This document shows, piece after piece, positions 52,693-61,587 of a stretch of 64,000 bases of DNA. Location: positions 33,154 through 97,153 of the forward strand of contig NZ_JAFQXT010000003.1 in assembly GCF_017406825.1 (NCBI RefSeq), given 5' to 3'. Origin of the DNA: Methanobrevibacter sp. (lineage in GTDB: Archaea; Methanobacteriota; Methanobacteria; Methanobacteriales; Methanobacteriaceae). Positions within the stretch are counted from its first letter, which is position 1, and every line of letters begins with the position of its first letter. Both the position numbers and the translations under genes were made by a program. The notes beneath the pieces were generated by a model. That model saw nothing but the letters and a program-made list of their open reading frames with translations. It was not told where the DNA came from and did no database searches.

Positions 52693-53208
52693 TATTTTTC
52701 AAAAAAGTAATACTTTTGTTCTTGTTTTTATTAATTTTATTCTTATTTTAATTCGTATTTTGATGTTATTTCTTTATTTAAAATAATATTGGGGATTATT
52801 TTTTCCATTTGCCTTTTTAAATAGTAATTTTGTAAAATCCATTGAATTTTACCAATCATATAAAGTATTATTCTAGTTTTTAATCCAAGAGTACAGCATT
52901 GTTTTATTATTTTACCGTTTATGCTTCCTTAATTTTCTATAAAATAATTTTTTTCCCATTATCCAATCATTTCATCGGATTTCAGCGAAAAAACTTTTTG
53001 ATAAATTTTATATGAGTATTACTATTAACTAATAATTGGATTACTCAATGTTATTTCAACAAATCACTTTTGATTACATACTTACATTAATATAAATAGA
53101 GCGATAGTATGCCATATAATTCAAGGTAAATAGCTGCAATAGCTATTTACTTTTCCTCCTCATTTTTTTCTAAAAACTTATTTTATATTACGATTAATAT
53201 TATATATA
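52693..53208. other. 516-base gene-free interval with orphan cores and a terminator
   Basis: No gene recognised. It holds AGTAATACT (52706-52714, within a 15-bp near-palindrome AAAAGTAATACTTTT), AGTAATATT (52688), AGTATTATT (52864) and AGTATTACT (53015-53023), the last just after a TATA-like TTTTATATGA. It ends with a 10-bp terminator hairpin and a T-run at 53126-53156. A small non-coding RNA between about 53030 and 53153 is possible. The truA promoter sits at the end. Confidence 0.5.
53126..53156 (+). terminator. Strong hairpin with T-run, no gene before it
   Basis: GTAAATAGCT (53126-53135) and AGCTATTTAC (53141-53150) with loop GCAAT, extended by one G-T and two A-T pairs, followed by TTTTCC. 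No CDS ends nearby; the closest upstream gene ends at 52692. Confidence 0.6.
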
Positions 53209-54075
53209 ATGAAAAGAACGGCATTAAAAATCGGATATATCGGAACCAACTTTCATGGCTTTCAAAGGCAGCCTAATTTAAGAACGGTTGAAGAGGAATT
53301 GATTTATCATTTACGGAAATTGGACTATATTGATGACTTGAAAAAGTCCAGATTCAGAATTGCAGGCAGAACCGATGCGGGAGTCCATAGTTTAGGTAAT
53401 GTAATAAGTTTCCAGTCCGAAAAGGAAGTTCGTGTTAATGAAATCAACAATTCCCTGCCTGATGATATTCAGATTTTAGCCAGTGCTCCTGTCCGCTATG
53501 CTTTTAAACCTAGATATGCCCAGATGAGGCAATACAGATACATGCTGTTCCAGGATTTGGACATTGACAAACTGAATGAATGTGCGGAAATATTCAAGGG
53601 AACACACAACTTCACCAATTTCACAAAACGCTTCCAGAAAACCACTACAAGAACGATTGATGATATAAAAATCACAAAAGTTAATCTAAACGACTATCAC
53701 AAAAGGGAATTCCCAAACCTGCATGATACGCTCTCTCCAATTTTTGTTGATATTTATGGGGAGTCATTCTTATGGAATATGGTTCGCAAAATGATGAGAA
53801 TTTTTGTGGATGTTGCAATAGGAAAGATGGAGCTGGATGAAGTGGAACGATTGCTGAATCCTGCTGAAGATGAGCCAAGGGCATACATTAAGGTCATGGA
53901 ACCCGAATATCTGATATTGATGAACATAGAATATGACGGAATCAAATTCAGGTATGATGATTATGCATGTGAGAGGTTTAGGCGCGACCTTGTCGATTCA
54001 CTGACAAATCTTCAGAAAAAATATGCGATTCGAGAATCCATGATTAAAAGTTTGGGTGATCTGCATGAATGGTGA
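53209..54075 (+). CDS. truA: tRNA pseudouridine synthase TruA
   Basis: Makes pseudouridine at positions 38-40 of the tRNA anticodon arm. Catalytic Asp56 in AGRTDAGVHSLGNVISF, then RQYRYMLF and the C-terminal FLWNMVRKMMRIFVDVAIGKM stretch. 288 residues is normal. No clear RBS; TATA-like TATTATATATAATG suggests a short or absent leader. It overlaps the next gene by 11 bases. Confidence 0.92.
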   Translation: MKRTALKIGYIGTNFHGFQRQPNLRTVEEELIYHLRKLDYIDDLKKSRFRIAGRTDAGVHSLGNVISFQSEKEVRVNEINNSLPDDIQILASAPVRYAFKPRYAQMRQYRYMLFQDLDIDKLNECAEIFKGTHNFTNFTKRFQKTTTRTIDDIKITKVNLNDYHKREFPNLHDTLSPIFVDIYGESFLWNMVRKMMRIFVDVAIGKMELDEVERLLNPAEDEPRAYIKVMEPEYLILMNIEYDGIKFRYDDYACERFRRDLVDSLTNLQKKYAIRESMIKSLGDLHEW

Positions 54076-54394
54076 GAAAATCACTTATGAGGATGTAAGG
54101 GAATATGAAAACTTATTTACATTAGCGCCATCATTTCTAATTGAGCGATTTGCAAAAAGAAATTCCAACGTTGTTTCCAAATTCGAATCGCAGATTCAGT
54201 CCCATTTGTCCAATCTCGATGAAAATCAAAAAAACAAGTTGGATCTGATTTTAAAAACTGACATTGCCGAGCTTCAAAAGATCATGGGCGAGGCGTACTT
54301 AAAGTCAAATATAAAGCAGTATAGGATATTGTCAAATCCAAAATATAAGGAATTCATCGAAAAAAATCTTGGAGAAATCAGGAAATTGGTTTAG
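54065..54394 (+). CDS. Hypothetical helical protein
   Basis: About 109 residues, mostly helical, polar and without Cys in the core (FESQIQSHLSNLDENQKNKLDLILKTDIAELQKIMGEAYLKSNIKQYRIL). No family recognised. The ATG at 54065 overlaps truA, so it is translationally coupled. A role in RNA work is inferred only from this. Confidence 0.55.
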   Translation: MNGEKITYEDVREYENLFTLAPSFLIERFAKRNSNVVSKFESQIQSHLSNLDENQKNKLDLILKTDIAELQKIMGEAYLKSNIKQYRILSNPKYKEFIEKNLGEIRKLV

Positions 54395-54752
54395 TTAATG
54401 AAATAATGGTCATGTATGATTGGGAGGAGAATGTGAAGGAACTATTGCAATACCAATCATGGGCCATATCCTTTCGATTTCATCACTTAGTTTAGTTTGA
54501 TTGCTGGAGCAGTATTGTTCTTCTGAAAAAAGATATTCCACTATATCGCAAACTGGACGAAATACAAAATTAAATGAGATTAAACATCTCATTTCCCTTA
54601 TTTTTTTTAATTAATATATATGTTTCAAACACTCTCAATTTTTTCTTATTTTCAATGATTTTAATGGTTTATGATTTTTTCATGGACTTCATTTTTCCCC
54701 CCATGGATAAAGATTTTTAACTATCTAAGTTAATATATTATTTAGTGATAAT
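54395..54752. other. 358-base gene-free interval with terminator hairpin
   Basis: No convincing gene. A 29-codon plus-strand frame from 54406 and a 60-codon minus-strand frame have no recognisable features. A strong terminator ends the segment at 54572-54612. The wecB promoter TATA-like TTAATATATTATTTAG lies near 54731. Confidence 0.5.
54572..54612 (+). terminator. 9-bp hairpin and T-run
   Basis: AAATGAGAT (54572-54580), loop TAAAC, ATCTCATTT (54586-54594), then CCCTTATTTTTTTT. About 180 bases after the truA-hypothetical operon, so that operon may have a long 3' tail or there is a short RNA of its own. Confidence 0.7.
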
Positions 54753-56075
54753 ATGAAAATAGCAACTATTCTAGGTACAAGGCCGGAAATTATTAAGATG
54801 GCTCCTATTATTGATGAAATAGCCAAAAGGGGTATTGACCAGATTGTTTTACATACAGGTCAGCATTATGATAAGGAAATGTCCGATAACTTCTTTAGGG
54901 ATTTGGAGATTCCAACACCTGATTACAACATTCATGTTGGATCAGGCACTCATGGAAAACAGACAGGCTTGATGATGAAGGGAATTGAGGAAGTTCTTCT
55001 AGAAGAAAAGCCCGACATTGTTCTGGTTCAGGGAGATACTAATGCGGTGCTTGCAGGCGCACTTGTGGCTTCAAAACTGCACATTGCAATTGGCCATGTC
55101 GAGGCGGGACTCAGGTCATTTGACATGACAATGCCTGAGGAAGTAAACAGGAGGGCTGCTGATGTCACATCAACAATGTATTTCATTCCGACAGAACAGT
55201 CAGCAATCAACCTTCTGGCTGAAGGATTTTCACATAAAAATCTTCTCATCACTGGAAATACTGTGGTCGATGCATGTTTCAGACACCTGGAAATTGCTAA
55301 AAAAAGAGGTTTTGAGGAAGAGTCCCTCGCCAATTTGGATATTGAGAATATGGACAATATCCTGACACTGACAATGCACAGGGCAGAAAATGTCGATGTC
55401 AGGGAACGTGTAATTAACATTATCTCAGCTTTAAAGGAATTAAGCGACATGAACATCATTTTCCCGATACATCCTAGAACTAAAAACACATTGGAAAACT
55501 TCGGATTATTCGATGAATTGAATAATCTCGATCATGTTCACATTATAAAGCCTATAGGATATCTTGATTTCTTGCTTCTGACCTCGAAATCAACTTTAAT
55601 TCTGACAGATTCTGGCGGACTTCAGGAAGAGGCCATAACCCTTAACGTGCCTGCTCTGACATTAAGGTATAATACTGAAAGGCCTGAAACCGTAACTGCT
55701 GGAGGCAATATTTTAGTCGGTTCGGATAAGGAAATGATTCTTGAAAATGCCCGCAGAATATTGTCTGATAAGGAGTTTGCAGATAAAATGAAAAATGCTC
55801 CGAATCCATATGGACAGGGGGATTCTGCAAAACTAACGGTTGATGCCATTGAAGATTATTATGAAAAAGGCCTTCTTAACATTGAAGCTCCGGAAGATAT
55901 CATGGGTTCATTTACAAGAAAGATGGCTCAGATTACCGAAGACGTCACTGTCAGCGAGTTTGAAAGGGACAATGACTCATTAATTCACATGGTCTTTGAC
56001 GGGGAAAATATGCGTTTCCCATTTGATGATTTGAACTTAAACGGAATGATGATTACATATGATAAGCAAGAATGA
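54753..56075 (+). CDS. wecB: UDP-N-acetylglucosamine 2-epimerase with C-terminal extension
   Basis: Converts UDP-GlcNAc to UDP-ManNAc for surface polymers. [70 protein letters not shown] and [33 protein letters not shown] are diagnostic. The core ends near residue 373; another 67 residues follow ([40 protein letters not shown] at the end), beyond the usual 370-380. The next gene mfnD overlaps by 17 bases. The tail may be a separate beta domain of unknown role. Confidence 0.92.
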   Translation: MKIATILGTRPEIIKMAPIIDEIAKRGIDQIVLHTGQHYDKEMSDNFFRDLEIPTPDYNIHVGSGTHGKQTGLMMKGIEEVLLEEKPDIVLVQGDTNAVLAGALVASKLHIAIGHVEAGLRSFDMTMPEEVNRRAADVTSTMYFIPTEQSAINLLAEGFSHKNLLITGNTVVDACFRHLEIAKKRGFEEESLANLDIENMDNILTLTMHRAENVDVRERVINIISALKELSDMNIIFPIHPRTKNTLENFGLFDELNNLDHVHIIKPIGYLDFLLLTSKSTLILTDSGGLQEEAITLNVPALTLRYNTERPETVTAGGNILVGSDKEMILENARRILSDKEFADKMKNAPNPYGQGDSAKLTVDAIEDYYEKGLLNIEAPEDIMGSFTRKMAQITEDVTVSEFERDNDSLIHMVFDGENMRFPFDDLNLNGMMITYDKQE

Positions 56076-57147
56076 TTCAATATTGGTATTCGAATATTTC
56101 ACCGCTTCAGGTGAAAAGGACAAATGCATTATCTCTGAAGCTGAAGAACTGATATTTTCACTTTTGAATGATTTGAAAGACTATAATATTGATCTGGTCA
56201 TCAATAAGTCTTATGAAAATACGGTAAAAGAGTATGAAAATGTCAATCCGATTTTAATTGATGAAAATATTATTGACTGGCTTAAGGATAATGCTGCAGA
56301 TTTCAATAAAGCCATTTTCATTTCTGCGGAAAATGACAACAATTTATATAATATCACTAAAATTTTGGAAGAAAACAACGTAAAAACATATACTTCAACT
56401 TCTGAAGCCTGCTTTAAGACTTCCGATAAGTTTGAAACTTATGAATCACTTCCAATCACTATTCCTCAGCCAAGGTCATTCAGGTTCAAAATAGATCCAA
56501 AAGGATACTGGAAAAGGGCAATTGAGAATCTGCATGAAAAATGGCAGGCTGAAGACCCTTTAACTCCACTAAAATTAATTATTAAACCGTTAATCGGGGT
56601 GGATTGTGAAAATATTGTTGTTATTGAAAACATTGAAGATTTATCCTATGATTTGGAAAACATTTTCCCGCCGGGCTCCAGAATCATCGTTCAGGAATTC
56701 ATCAAGGGAACAGATGTCAGCGTAAGTCTGATATCAGACGGCAAGAAAGCCATTCCAATAAGTTTAAATGAACAATTTGTCGAACTTAAGGATGAAAAGG
56801 GAACCTATTTGGGTGGAAAAATTCCTTATGAAAGCGAATATAAGTATGAAGCGTTTGATATAGCTAAAAACGCTGTTGAAGCGATTGATGGGTTGAGAGG
56901 TTTTGTCGGAGTGGATTTAATCATCAATTCCGATGAAAAGGATGTTTATTCAGTTTATCTTTTGGAAATAAACTCAAGATTCACAACCCCTTATGTCGGA
57001 TTGGCCAAAATCGCTAACTTCAACATAGGAAAAAGCATCATTGAACTGCTTGACGGTGAAATAAGTCTTGACGATTTGGATATTTCTCTAGATGGCGAAA
57101 TCGAATTTGTAAAATCCGGTGAATCACTGGAAATCAGGAGGGCATAA
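56059..57147 (+). CDS. mfnD: Tyramine-L-glutamate ligase MfnD (methanofuran synthesis)
   Basis: ATP-grasp ligase that joins glutamate to tyramine in methanofuran synthesis. It resembles M. jannaschii Mfn[15 protein letters not shown] at the start, a lysine-binding [16 protein letters not shown] stretch, [19 protein letters not shown], and the Mg site DLIINSDEK ... [18 protein letters not shown]. 362 residues. It overlaps wecB by 17 bases and is followed by mfnF after one base, so the three genes are translated together. Confidence 0.85.
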   Translation: MISKNDSILVFEYFTASGEKDKCIISEAEELIFSLLNDLKDYNIDLVINKSYENTVKEYENVNPILIDENIIDWLKDNAADFNKAIFISAENDNNLYNITKILEENNVKTYTSTSEACFKTSDKFETYESLPITIPQPRSFRFKIDPKGYWKRAIENLHEKWQAEDPLTPLKLIIKPLIGVDCENIVVIENIEDLSYDLENIFPPGSRIIVQEFIKGTDVSVSLISDGKKAIPISLNEQFVELKDEKGTYLGGKIPYESEYKYEAFDIAKNAVEAIDGLRGFVGVDLIINSDEKDVYSVYLLEINSRFTTPYVGLAKIANFNIGKSIIELLDGEISLDDLDISLDGEIEFVKSGESLEIRRA

Positions 57148-57148
57148 C

Positions 57149-58171
57149 ATGAAAATAGCAGGATTTGACATTGGCGGTGCAAACACAGACCTGGCGGTCA
57201 TCGACTTTGAAGACGGTGAGATCAGAAATCTAGAAGTCGATTTTGCATATCTTCCGATGTGGAGCAATAACGATGATTTGTCAAGAGTATTGATAGAACT
57301 GATTGAAAACATTTGCCCCCTTTCTGAAATTGATGCTGTCGGCATCTCAATGACTGCGGAACTGGTTGACGCCTATGATACCAAAAAGGATGGCGTTTTG
57401 GATGTTATGCGGAAATGCGAAGACACATTCGAGTGCCCGATAGCTTATGTTGGGGTTGATGGGATGCTTTCCAAAGAGGATATTGAAAAAACCCCTCTCA
57501 AGGCCGCTGCGGCTAACTGGATTGCAACTGCACAGATTGCCACACTGATTTCCGACAACTGCATCTTCATAGACACCGGAAGCACAACAACAGACATCAT
57601 TCCCATTAAGGACGGTAAGGAATGCGCAATAGGCAAATCCGATTTTGACAGGTCCGCAACAGGTGAACTGGTATACACTGGAACATTGAGAACCAATCTT
57701 GCAAGTTTTCTTGATAAAGTTGAACTAAACGGAAAAGAATATCGTGTAGCCAGTGAATTGTTTGCCCAAACTGCGGATGTTTATATGGTTTTGGATCTGA
57801 TCAGTGAAAAGGATTATATCTGCGATACCTTTGACGGTGAAGGAAAATCCAAAGCGGATTGTGCCAAACGCATAGCCCGCGTTGTATGTGCAGATTTGGA
57901 AATGCTGTCAATGGATGACATTGTTGAGATGTCCAGATTCATACATCAAAAGCAAGTTGAACAGATTGCAGACGGTTTGAAACAGGTTGTTGAAACTCAA
58001 AACCTTGATTTGATTGTTACAACCGGCCTTGGAAAAGACATTCTGGATAAAAAGGCGGCAGAACTTTTAGGCTTGAAAGTCAAATCCATGGGAGATATTT
58101 TATCAGATGATGAATGTACTGTGGCTCCGGCTATCGGAACTGCCGTTATGATGGAAAAATATCTGTCCTAA
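57149..58171 (+). CDS. mfnF: MfnF-type protein, methanofuran synthesis (TIGR03123)
   Basis: Hydantoinase/oxoprolinase-like fold. MKIAGFDIGGANTDLAVIDFEDG (phosphate-binding loop), FIDTGSTTTDIIPIKDG and the C-terminal VTTGLGKDILDKKAAELLGLKV match TIGR03123; the M. jannaschii homolog condenses the aminomethylfuran and gamma-glutamyltyramine parts. The ATG at 57149 is chosen from the GGAGG 9-11 bases before it; upstream frame is inside mfnD. Convergent with carS, stops overlapping by 4 bases. Confidence 0.83.
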   Translation: MKIAGFDIGGANTDLAVIDFEDGEIRNLEVDFAYLPMWSNNDDLSRVLIELIENICPLSEIDAVGISMTAELVDAYDTKKDGVLDVMRKCEDTFECPIAYVGVDGMLSKEDIEKTPLKAAAANWIATAQIATLISDNCIFIDTGSTTTDIIPIKDGKECAIGKSDFDRSATGELVYTGTLRTNLASFLDKVELNGKEYRVASELFAQTADVYMVLDLISEKDYICDTFDGEGKSKADCAKRIARVVCADLEMLSMDDIVEMSRFIHQKQVEQIADGLKQVVETQNLDLIVTTGLGKDILDKKAAELLGLKVKSMGDILSDDECTVAPAIGTAVMMEKYLS

Positions 58172-58734
58172 TACCACACATCTTTCAAACCAAGAAGATA
58201 AGCGAAGGTATTGGCTATAATATGTATTATTAATGTAAGGGCGATTGCCATTACAATAAATATCCAGTTGATTCTAACGAATGGTAAAACTAGAATTATG
58301 GCAACTATTATGAAATCTAGCTGATCAAGAATCGGTGCAGGTTTTCCTCTTCCGATTCCAAGTCTTCTTTTTAAAAAACTGCCTAACGCATCACCGAGCA
58401 TGGCTCCAAATCCAAGCAAAAATCCAATAAGGATTCCGCTGTTTACATAGGTTATTATGGGAGTGATAAGGTTATTCCCAATCAATGGAATGACCATAGG
58501 AGCAATATAGCCTTGTACGGCACCGGTCACTGTTCCGATTATTGTCCCCGCAACCAATCCTCTCCAGGTAACGCCATCTCCAATCCAGCGACGGCCTTTT
58601 GAGTCGATTTTTCCAAAATCAATTGGTGTTCCGCCTCCAAAGGCAAGCGCACCACCATTTGAAAAATAGGCCGGAAGAATAAAATAGAGGGTTGTTAAAA
58701 ATGCGATTAAAATCACTTGAACTGTCAGTGCCAT
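58168..58734 (-). CDS. carS: CDP-archaeol synthase
   Basis: CarS attaches CMP from CTP to unsaturated archaeol phosphate in lipid synthesis. 188 residues with about five helices; the cytoplasmic motifs GGTPIDFGKIDSKGRRWIGDGVTWRGLVAGT and GDALGSFLKRRLGIGRGKPAPILDQLDF are diagnostic. It is divergent from the tetraether-synthase-like gene. A 13-bp near-palindrome in its leader is a possible operator. Confidence 0.93.
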   Translation of the reverse strand: MALTVQVILIAFLTTLYFILPAYFSNGGALAFGGGTPIDFGKIDSKGRRWIGDGVTWRGLVAGTIIGTVTGAVQGYIAPMVIPLIGNNLITPIITYVNSGILIGFLLGFGAMLGDALGSFLKRRLGIGRGKPAPILDQLDFIIVAIILVLPFVRINWIFIVMAIALTLIIHIIANTFAYLLGLKDVWY

Positions 58735-58746
58735 TGAATTTACTCC

Positions 58747-58759
58747 TTTGTATTACAAA
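58747..58759. promoter_or_regulatory. 13-bp palindrome in the carS leader
   Basis: TTTGTATTACAAA (odd palindrome) lies next to the carS RBS (AAAGGAG on the minus strand). It resembles the AGTATTACT cores in its centre but has different outer bases, so it is treated separately. Confidence 0.35.
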
Positions 58760-58832
58760 TTATACATATATATTACAATTAATAATATTTAAATATTAAA
58801 TTGTTTTAAATATATTATATTATGTAAGCTTG

Positions 58833-58850
58833 TACTAATTGGGATTAGTA
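58833..58850. promoter_or_regulatory. 7-4-7 inverted repeat at the tes-like leader
   Basis: TACTAAT-TGGG-ATTAGTA is a perfect inverted repeat about 25 bases after the TATA-like TTTTAAATATATT, near the expected transcription start. A candidate repressor site or a translational regulator hairpin for the radical SAM gene. Confidence 0.45.
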
Positions 58851-58866
58851 TGAAAAAGGTGATTAT

Positions 58867-60363
58867 TTGAAAATAAAAACAACAAAAAGTTTATGTCCTG
58901 AGTGTGGCAAGACTTTAGATGCAGAAGTATTTGATGAAGACGGCAAAATATTCATCAAAAAAACTTGTGATGAGCATGGGGAGTTTGTTAACACTTATTG
59001 GAGTAATGAAGATTTATATAATAAAGTGGAACAGTTCGTGCCTTCAGTCACAGGTGTTGAAAATCCTTGTGTTGAAGATACTGCGGCATGTCCAGATAAT
59101 TGCGGATTATGCTCAAAACACGAAACTTCTACTGTATTGGGATTAATTGACGTGACAAATAGGTGTAATTTAAAATGTCCTGTCTGTTTTGCAAATGCTG
59201 CAGCAGCAGGATTTCTGTATGAGCCTAGTAAAGATGAAATCAGGCAGATGCTTAGAAATTTAAGGAGTCTGAAGCCTCATCCTTGCCCTGCTATTCAATA
59301 TGCCGGGGGAGAACCTACTGTTAGAAAAGACATAATCGAACTTATTGAAATGGCAAAAGAAGAAGGTTTCACTCATGTTCAGATTGCAACAAATGGTATT
59401 AGGATAGCTAAAAGAGAAAATCTGGCAAAAGACTTGAAAGCTGCTGGATTGAATACTGTCTATCTTTCATTTGAAGGTGTAACTCCTGAACCTTATATTA
59501 AAAACAAAGGAAGGGATTTGCTTCCGGATAAATTGCAAGCTATTGAAAATTGTAGAAAGGCAGGTTTAGGTGTTGTGCTTGTGCCGACATTAGTAAAGGG
59601 TGTCAATGATGACCAAGTCGGCGAGATTATCAAGTTCGCTTTTGACAATAATGATATCATTTATGGTGTTAACTTCCAGCCGGTTTCATTTTCAGGAAGG
59701 ACTCCATCAGAGCATGTTGAAGAGCAAAGGATTACCATTCCTGACTTTGTTAAGATTATTGAAGATGAAACTGACGGACAGGTTCCGACAAGTGCATTTT
59801 ACCCTCCATCTTCAGTTGAACCAATTGCGGAGTTCATATCCCTGCTTGATGGCCATGATTCAGCTAAAGTAACTTTGAATTGTCATGAGCATTGCGGTAT
59901 CGCTACTTATGTATTCAGAGAAAAGACAGAGGGTCCTGGAAAAGATAAGTTAATTCCAATCACTGATTTCATTGATGTTGAAGATTTATTCGATAAATTA
60001 AAAGAATACAATGAAAAACTCAAAAAAGGTAAATTTGGGTCTCGTAAAAGGGTTTTAGCAGGTTTAACTGGAAACCTTCCAAAGATGATTCATCCAAGCA
60101 GATCTCCTAAGGATTTGGATATTACAAGAATCTTGTTAAATGTCTTTGCTAAAGGAGATTATGAAGCATTAGGAGACTTTTCTAAAGATGCAATGCTTAT
60201 TTCTTGCATGCACTTTATGGATCCATTCAATTTCGACCAGGACAGGGTTAAAAAATGCGTTATTCATTATGCAACACCTGACGGTAGGATTATTCCATTC
60301 TGCACATTCAATTCAATGTACCGTGAAGGTGTGGAAAAAGATTTTGCAAAACCTTTAAAATAA
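58867..60363 (+). CDS. Radical SAM protein, tetraether lipid synthase (Tes)-like
   Basis: 498 residues. Radical SAM cluster CNLKCPVC (Cys100, 104, 107). The N-terminal part has CPECGKTLDAEVFDEDGKIFIKKTCDEHG and CPDNCGLCSKH, further Cys sites. This layout and length match the MJ0619/MA1486 Tes family, which joins two archaeol tails into a tetraether. GGEPTVRKDIIELIEMAKEEGFTHVQIATNG is the SAM-binding stretch. TTG start with AAGGTGAT upstream. Divergent from carS, which makes its lipid precursor, supporting the role. Confidence 0.83.
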   Translation: MKIKTTKSLCPECGKTLDAEVFDEDGKIFIKKTCDEHGEFVNTYWSNEDLYNKVEQFVPSVTGVENPCVEDTAACPDNCGLCSKHETSTVLGLIDVTNRCNLKCPVCFANAAAAGFLYEPSKDEIRQMLRNLRSLKPHPCPAIQYAGGEPTVRKDIIELIEMAKEEGFTHVQIATNGIRIAKRENLAKDLKAAGLNTVYLSFEGVTPEPYIKNKGRDLLPDKLQAIENCRKAGLGVVLVPTLVKGVNDDQVGEIIKFAFDNNDIIYGVNFQPVSFSGRTPSEHVEEQRITIPDFVKIIEDETDGQVPTSAFYPPSSVEPIAEFISLLDGHDSAKVTLNCHEHCGIATYVFREKTEGPGKDKLIPITDFIDVEDLFDKLKEYNEKLKKGKFGSRKRVLAGLTGNLPKMIHPSRSPKDLDITRILLNVFAKGDYEALGDFSKDAMLISCMHFMDPFNFDQDRVKKCVIHYATPDGRIIPFCTFNSMYREGVEKDFAKPLK

Positions 60364-60398
60364 ATATGGATTAGAATTACAAACAATCACCTTAACTC

Positions 60399-60434
60399 GT
60401 ATTTGGGATTTTTCCCGAATACTTTATTTTTTTT
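60399..60434 (+). terminator. Terminator of the tes-like gene
   Basis: GTATTTGGG (60399-60407) and CCCGAATAC (60414-60422), with one G-T pair, then TTTATTTTTTTTATT. It stands 36 bases after the stop. Confidence 0.7.
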
Positions 60435-60460
60435 ATTAATTGATTCTTATTGTGATGGCT

Positions 60461-60946
60461 ATGGATGTTATTAAAGGAAAAACATGGACTTTTGGGGAAA
60501 ATATCGACACTGATGTAATTATTCCCGGAAGATATTTGAGAACATTTAATCCGCAGGATCTGGCAGACCACGTATTGGAAGGTGAAAGGCCCGATTTTAC
60601 ACAAAATGTTCGGCCGGGAGATGTCATAGTGGCTGATGAAAACTTTGGCTGCGGTTCATCAAGAGAACAGGCGCCTGTTGCAATTAAAACTGCCGGTGTA
60701 AGCGCTATTGTGGCCAAATCATTTGCAAGGATTTTTTATAGAAATGCAATCAACATCGGGCTTCCGGTAATCGTTTCAGATATTGAGGCTAAAGATGGGG
60801 ACATCATAAGCATTGACCTGTCAAAAGGAACACTGGTCAATGAAACTACTGGAGAGTCAAAAACCTTCGAACCGTTTAAAGAGTTCATGTTATCTATTTT
60901 AGAGGATGGCGGTTTGGTAAACCATTATCTGAATGATTCTGATTAA
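60461..60946 (+). CDS. hacB: Homoaconitase/isopropylmalate isomerase small subunit, HacB-type
   Basis: Small swivel subunit of the LeuD/HacB family. GENIDTDVIIPGRYLRTFNPQDLADHV and ADENFGCGSSREQAPVAIKTAGVSAIVAKSFARIFYRNAINIGLPV are diagnostic. The substrate-selecting loop reads YLRT, which in M. jannaschii marks homoaconitase used for coenzyme B, while isopropylmalate isomerase has YLVY. Start at ATG 60461 gives MDVIKGKTWTFG; ATG 60455 and GTG 60452 are alternatives and no RBS decides. 162 residues. Confidence 0.85.
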   Translation: MDVIKGKTWTFGENIDTDVIIPGRYLRTFNPQDLADHVLEGERPDFTQNVRPGDVIVADENFGCGSSREQAPVAIKTAGVSAIVAKSFARIFYRNAINIGLPVIVSDIEAKDGDIISIDLSKGTLVNETTGESKTFEPFKEFMLSILEDGGLVNHYLNDSD

Positions 60947-60958
60947 GGAGGCATAAAA

Positions 60959-61579
60959 ATGGATTGTCCAATTTGTGGTTCTGATGACATTGAAATTATA
61001 AATTCAAAACAGAAAACAACTAAAAAGAAATTAACCGAGGAATATCTGCTCAAATGTGAGGATTGTGGCCATGTATTTAGAAACATTGTTTCCTTAAAAA
61101 AACCTAGGCCGTATAGACTAATCATTTCCGAGCAGGACAAATCTCATAAAACTACAATCGACTTATCCCCTAGTGATGAGTTGCAGGTTGGCGATGCTTT
61201 GCTTTCTGATGTAGGTCAGGTTGAAGTGACAGGTATTGAAGTGGGAGATAAAAGGGTGGATAAATCCAAGCTCGAAAATGTGGATACAATCTGGGCAACT
61301 TCCGTTGAAATTCCTGCACGTATAGGCTTTTCAGTCGATTTGCACGGCGAAGTTGATTCATATAAGCTTGACCTTGAGAGAGATTTTGAAATCGCCCCGG
61401 GAGATGTTGTCAAGATTGAAAATCACATTGTAAGGGTTCACGTAATCAAGACACAGGATAGAAAATTAACTTCTGGATTTGCAAAAGCGGGAGTAATTAA
61501 AAGAGTATACTCAAAACCGGTCAGATTCAATAATTATGATTATGACTTAACCAGCAACATTTTTAAAAAGACCAAATAG
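60959..61579 (+). CDS. HVO_0476-like zinc-finger protein
   Basis: 206 residues. N-terminal zinc motif CPICGSDDIEI ... CEDCGHVFRNIV, then a beta-rich region (DELQVGDALLSDVGQVEVTGIEVGDKRVDKSKLENVDTIWATSVEIPARIGFSVDLHG) and a C-terminal barrel-like part (EIAPGDVVKIENHIVRVHVIKTQDRKL). It resembles the HVO_0476 family of archaeal zinc proteins. GGAGG precedes the ATG, 12 bases after hacB and 8 before the next gene. Unknown function. Confidence 0.72.
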   Translation: MDCPICGSDDIEIINSKQKTTKKKLTEEYLLKCEDCGHVFRNIVSLKKPRPYRLIISEQDKSHKTTIDLSPSDELQVGDALLSDVGQVEVTGIEVGDKRVDKSKLENVDTIWATSVEIPARIGFSVDLHGEVDSYKLDLERDFEIAPGDVVKIENHIVRVHVIKTQDRKLTSGFAKAGVIKRVYSKPVRFNNYDYDLTSNIFKKTK

Positions 61580-61587
61580 GGATTCTC

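Noticed and set aside
54410..54592. 60-codon minus-strand frame and a short plus-strand frame from 54406
   Set aside because: No RBS, no domain, and the frame overlaps a terminator hairpin.
58783..58798. TAATATTTAAATATTA palindrome between carS and the tes-like gene
   Set aside because: Made only of A and T in an AT-rich promoter region; likely by chance, with TATA function.
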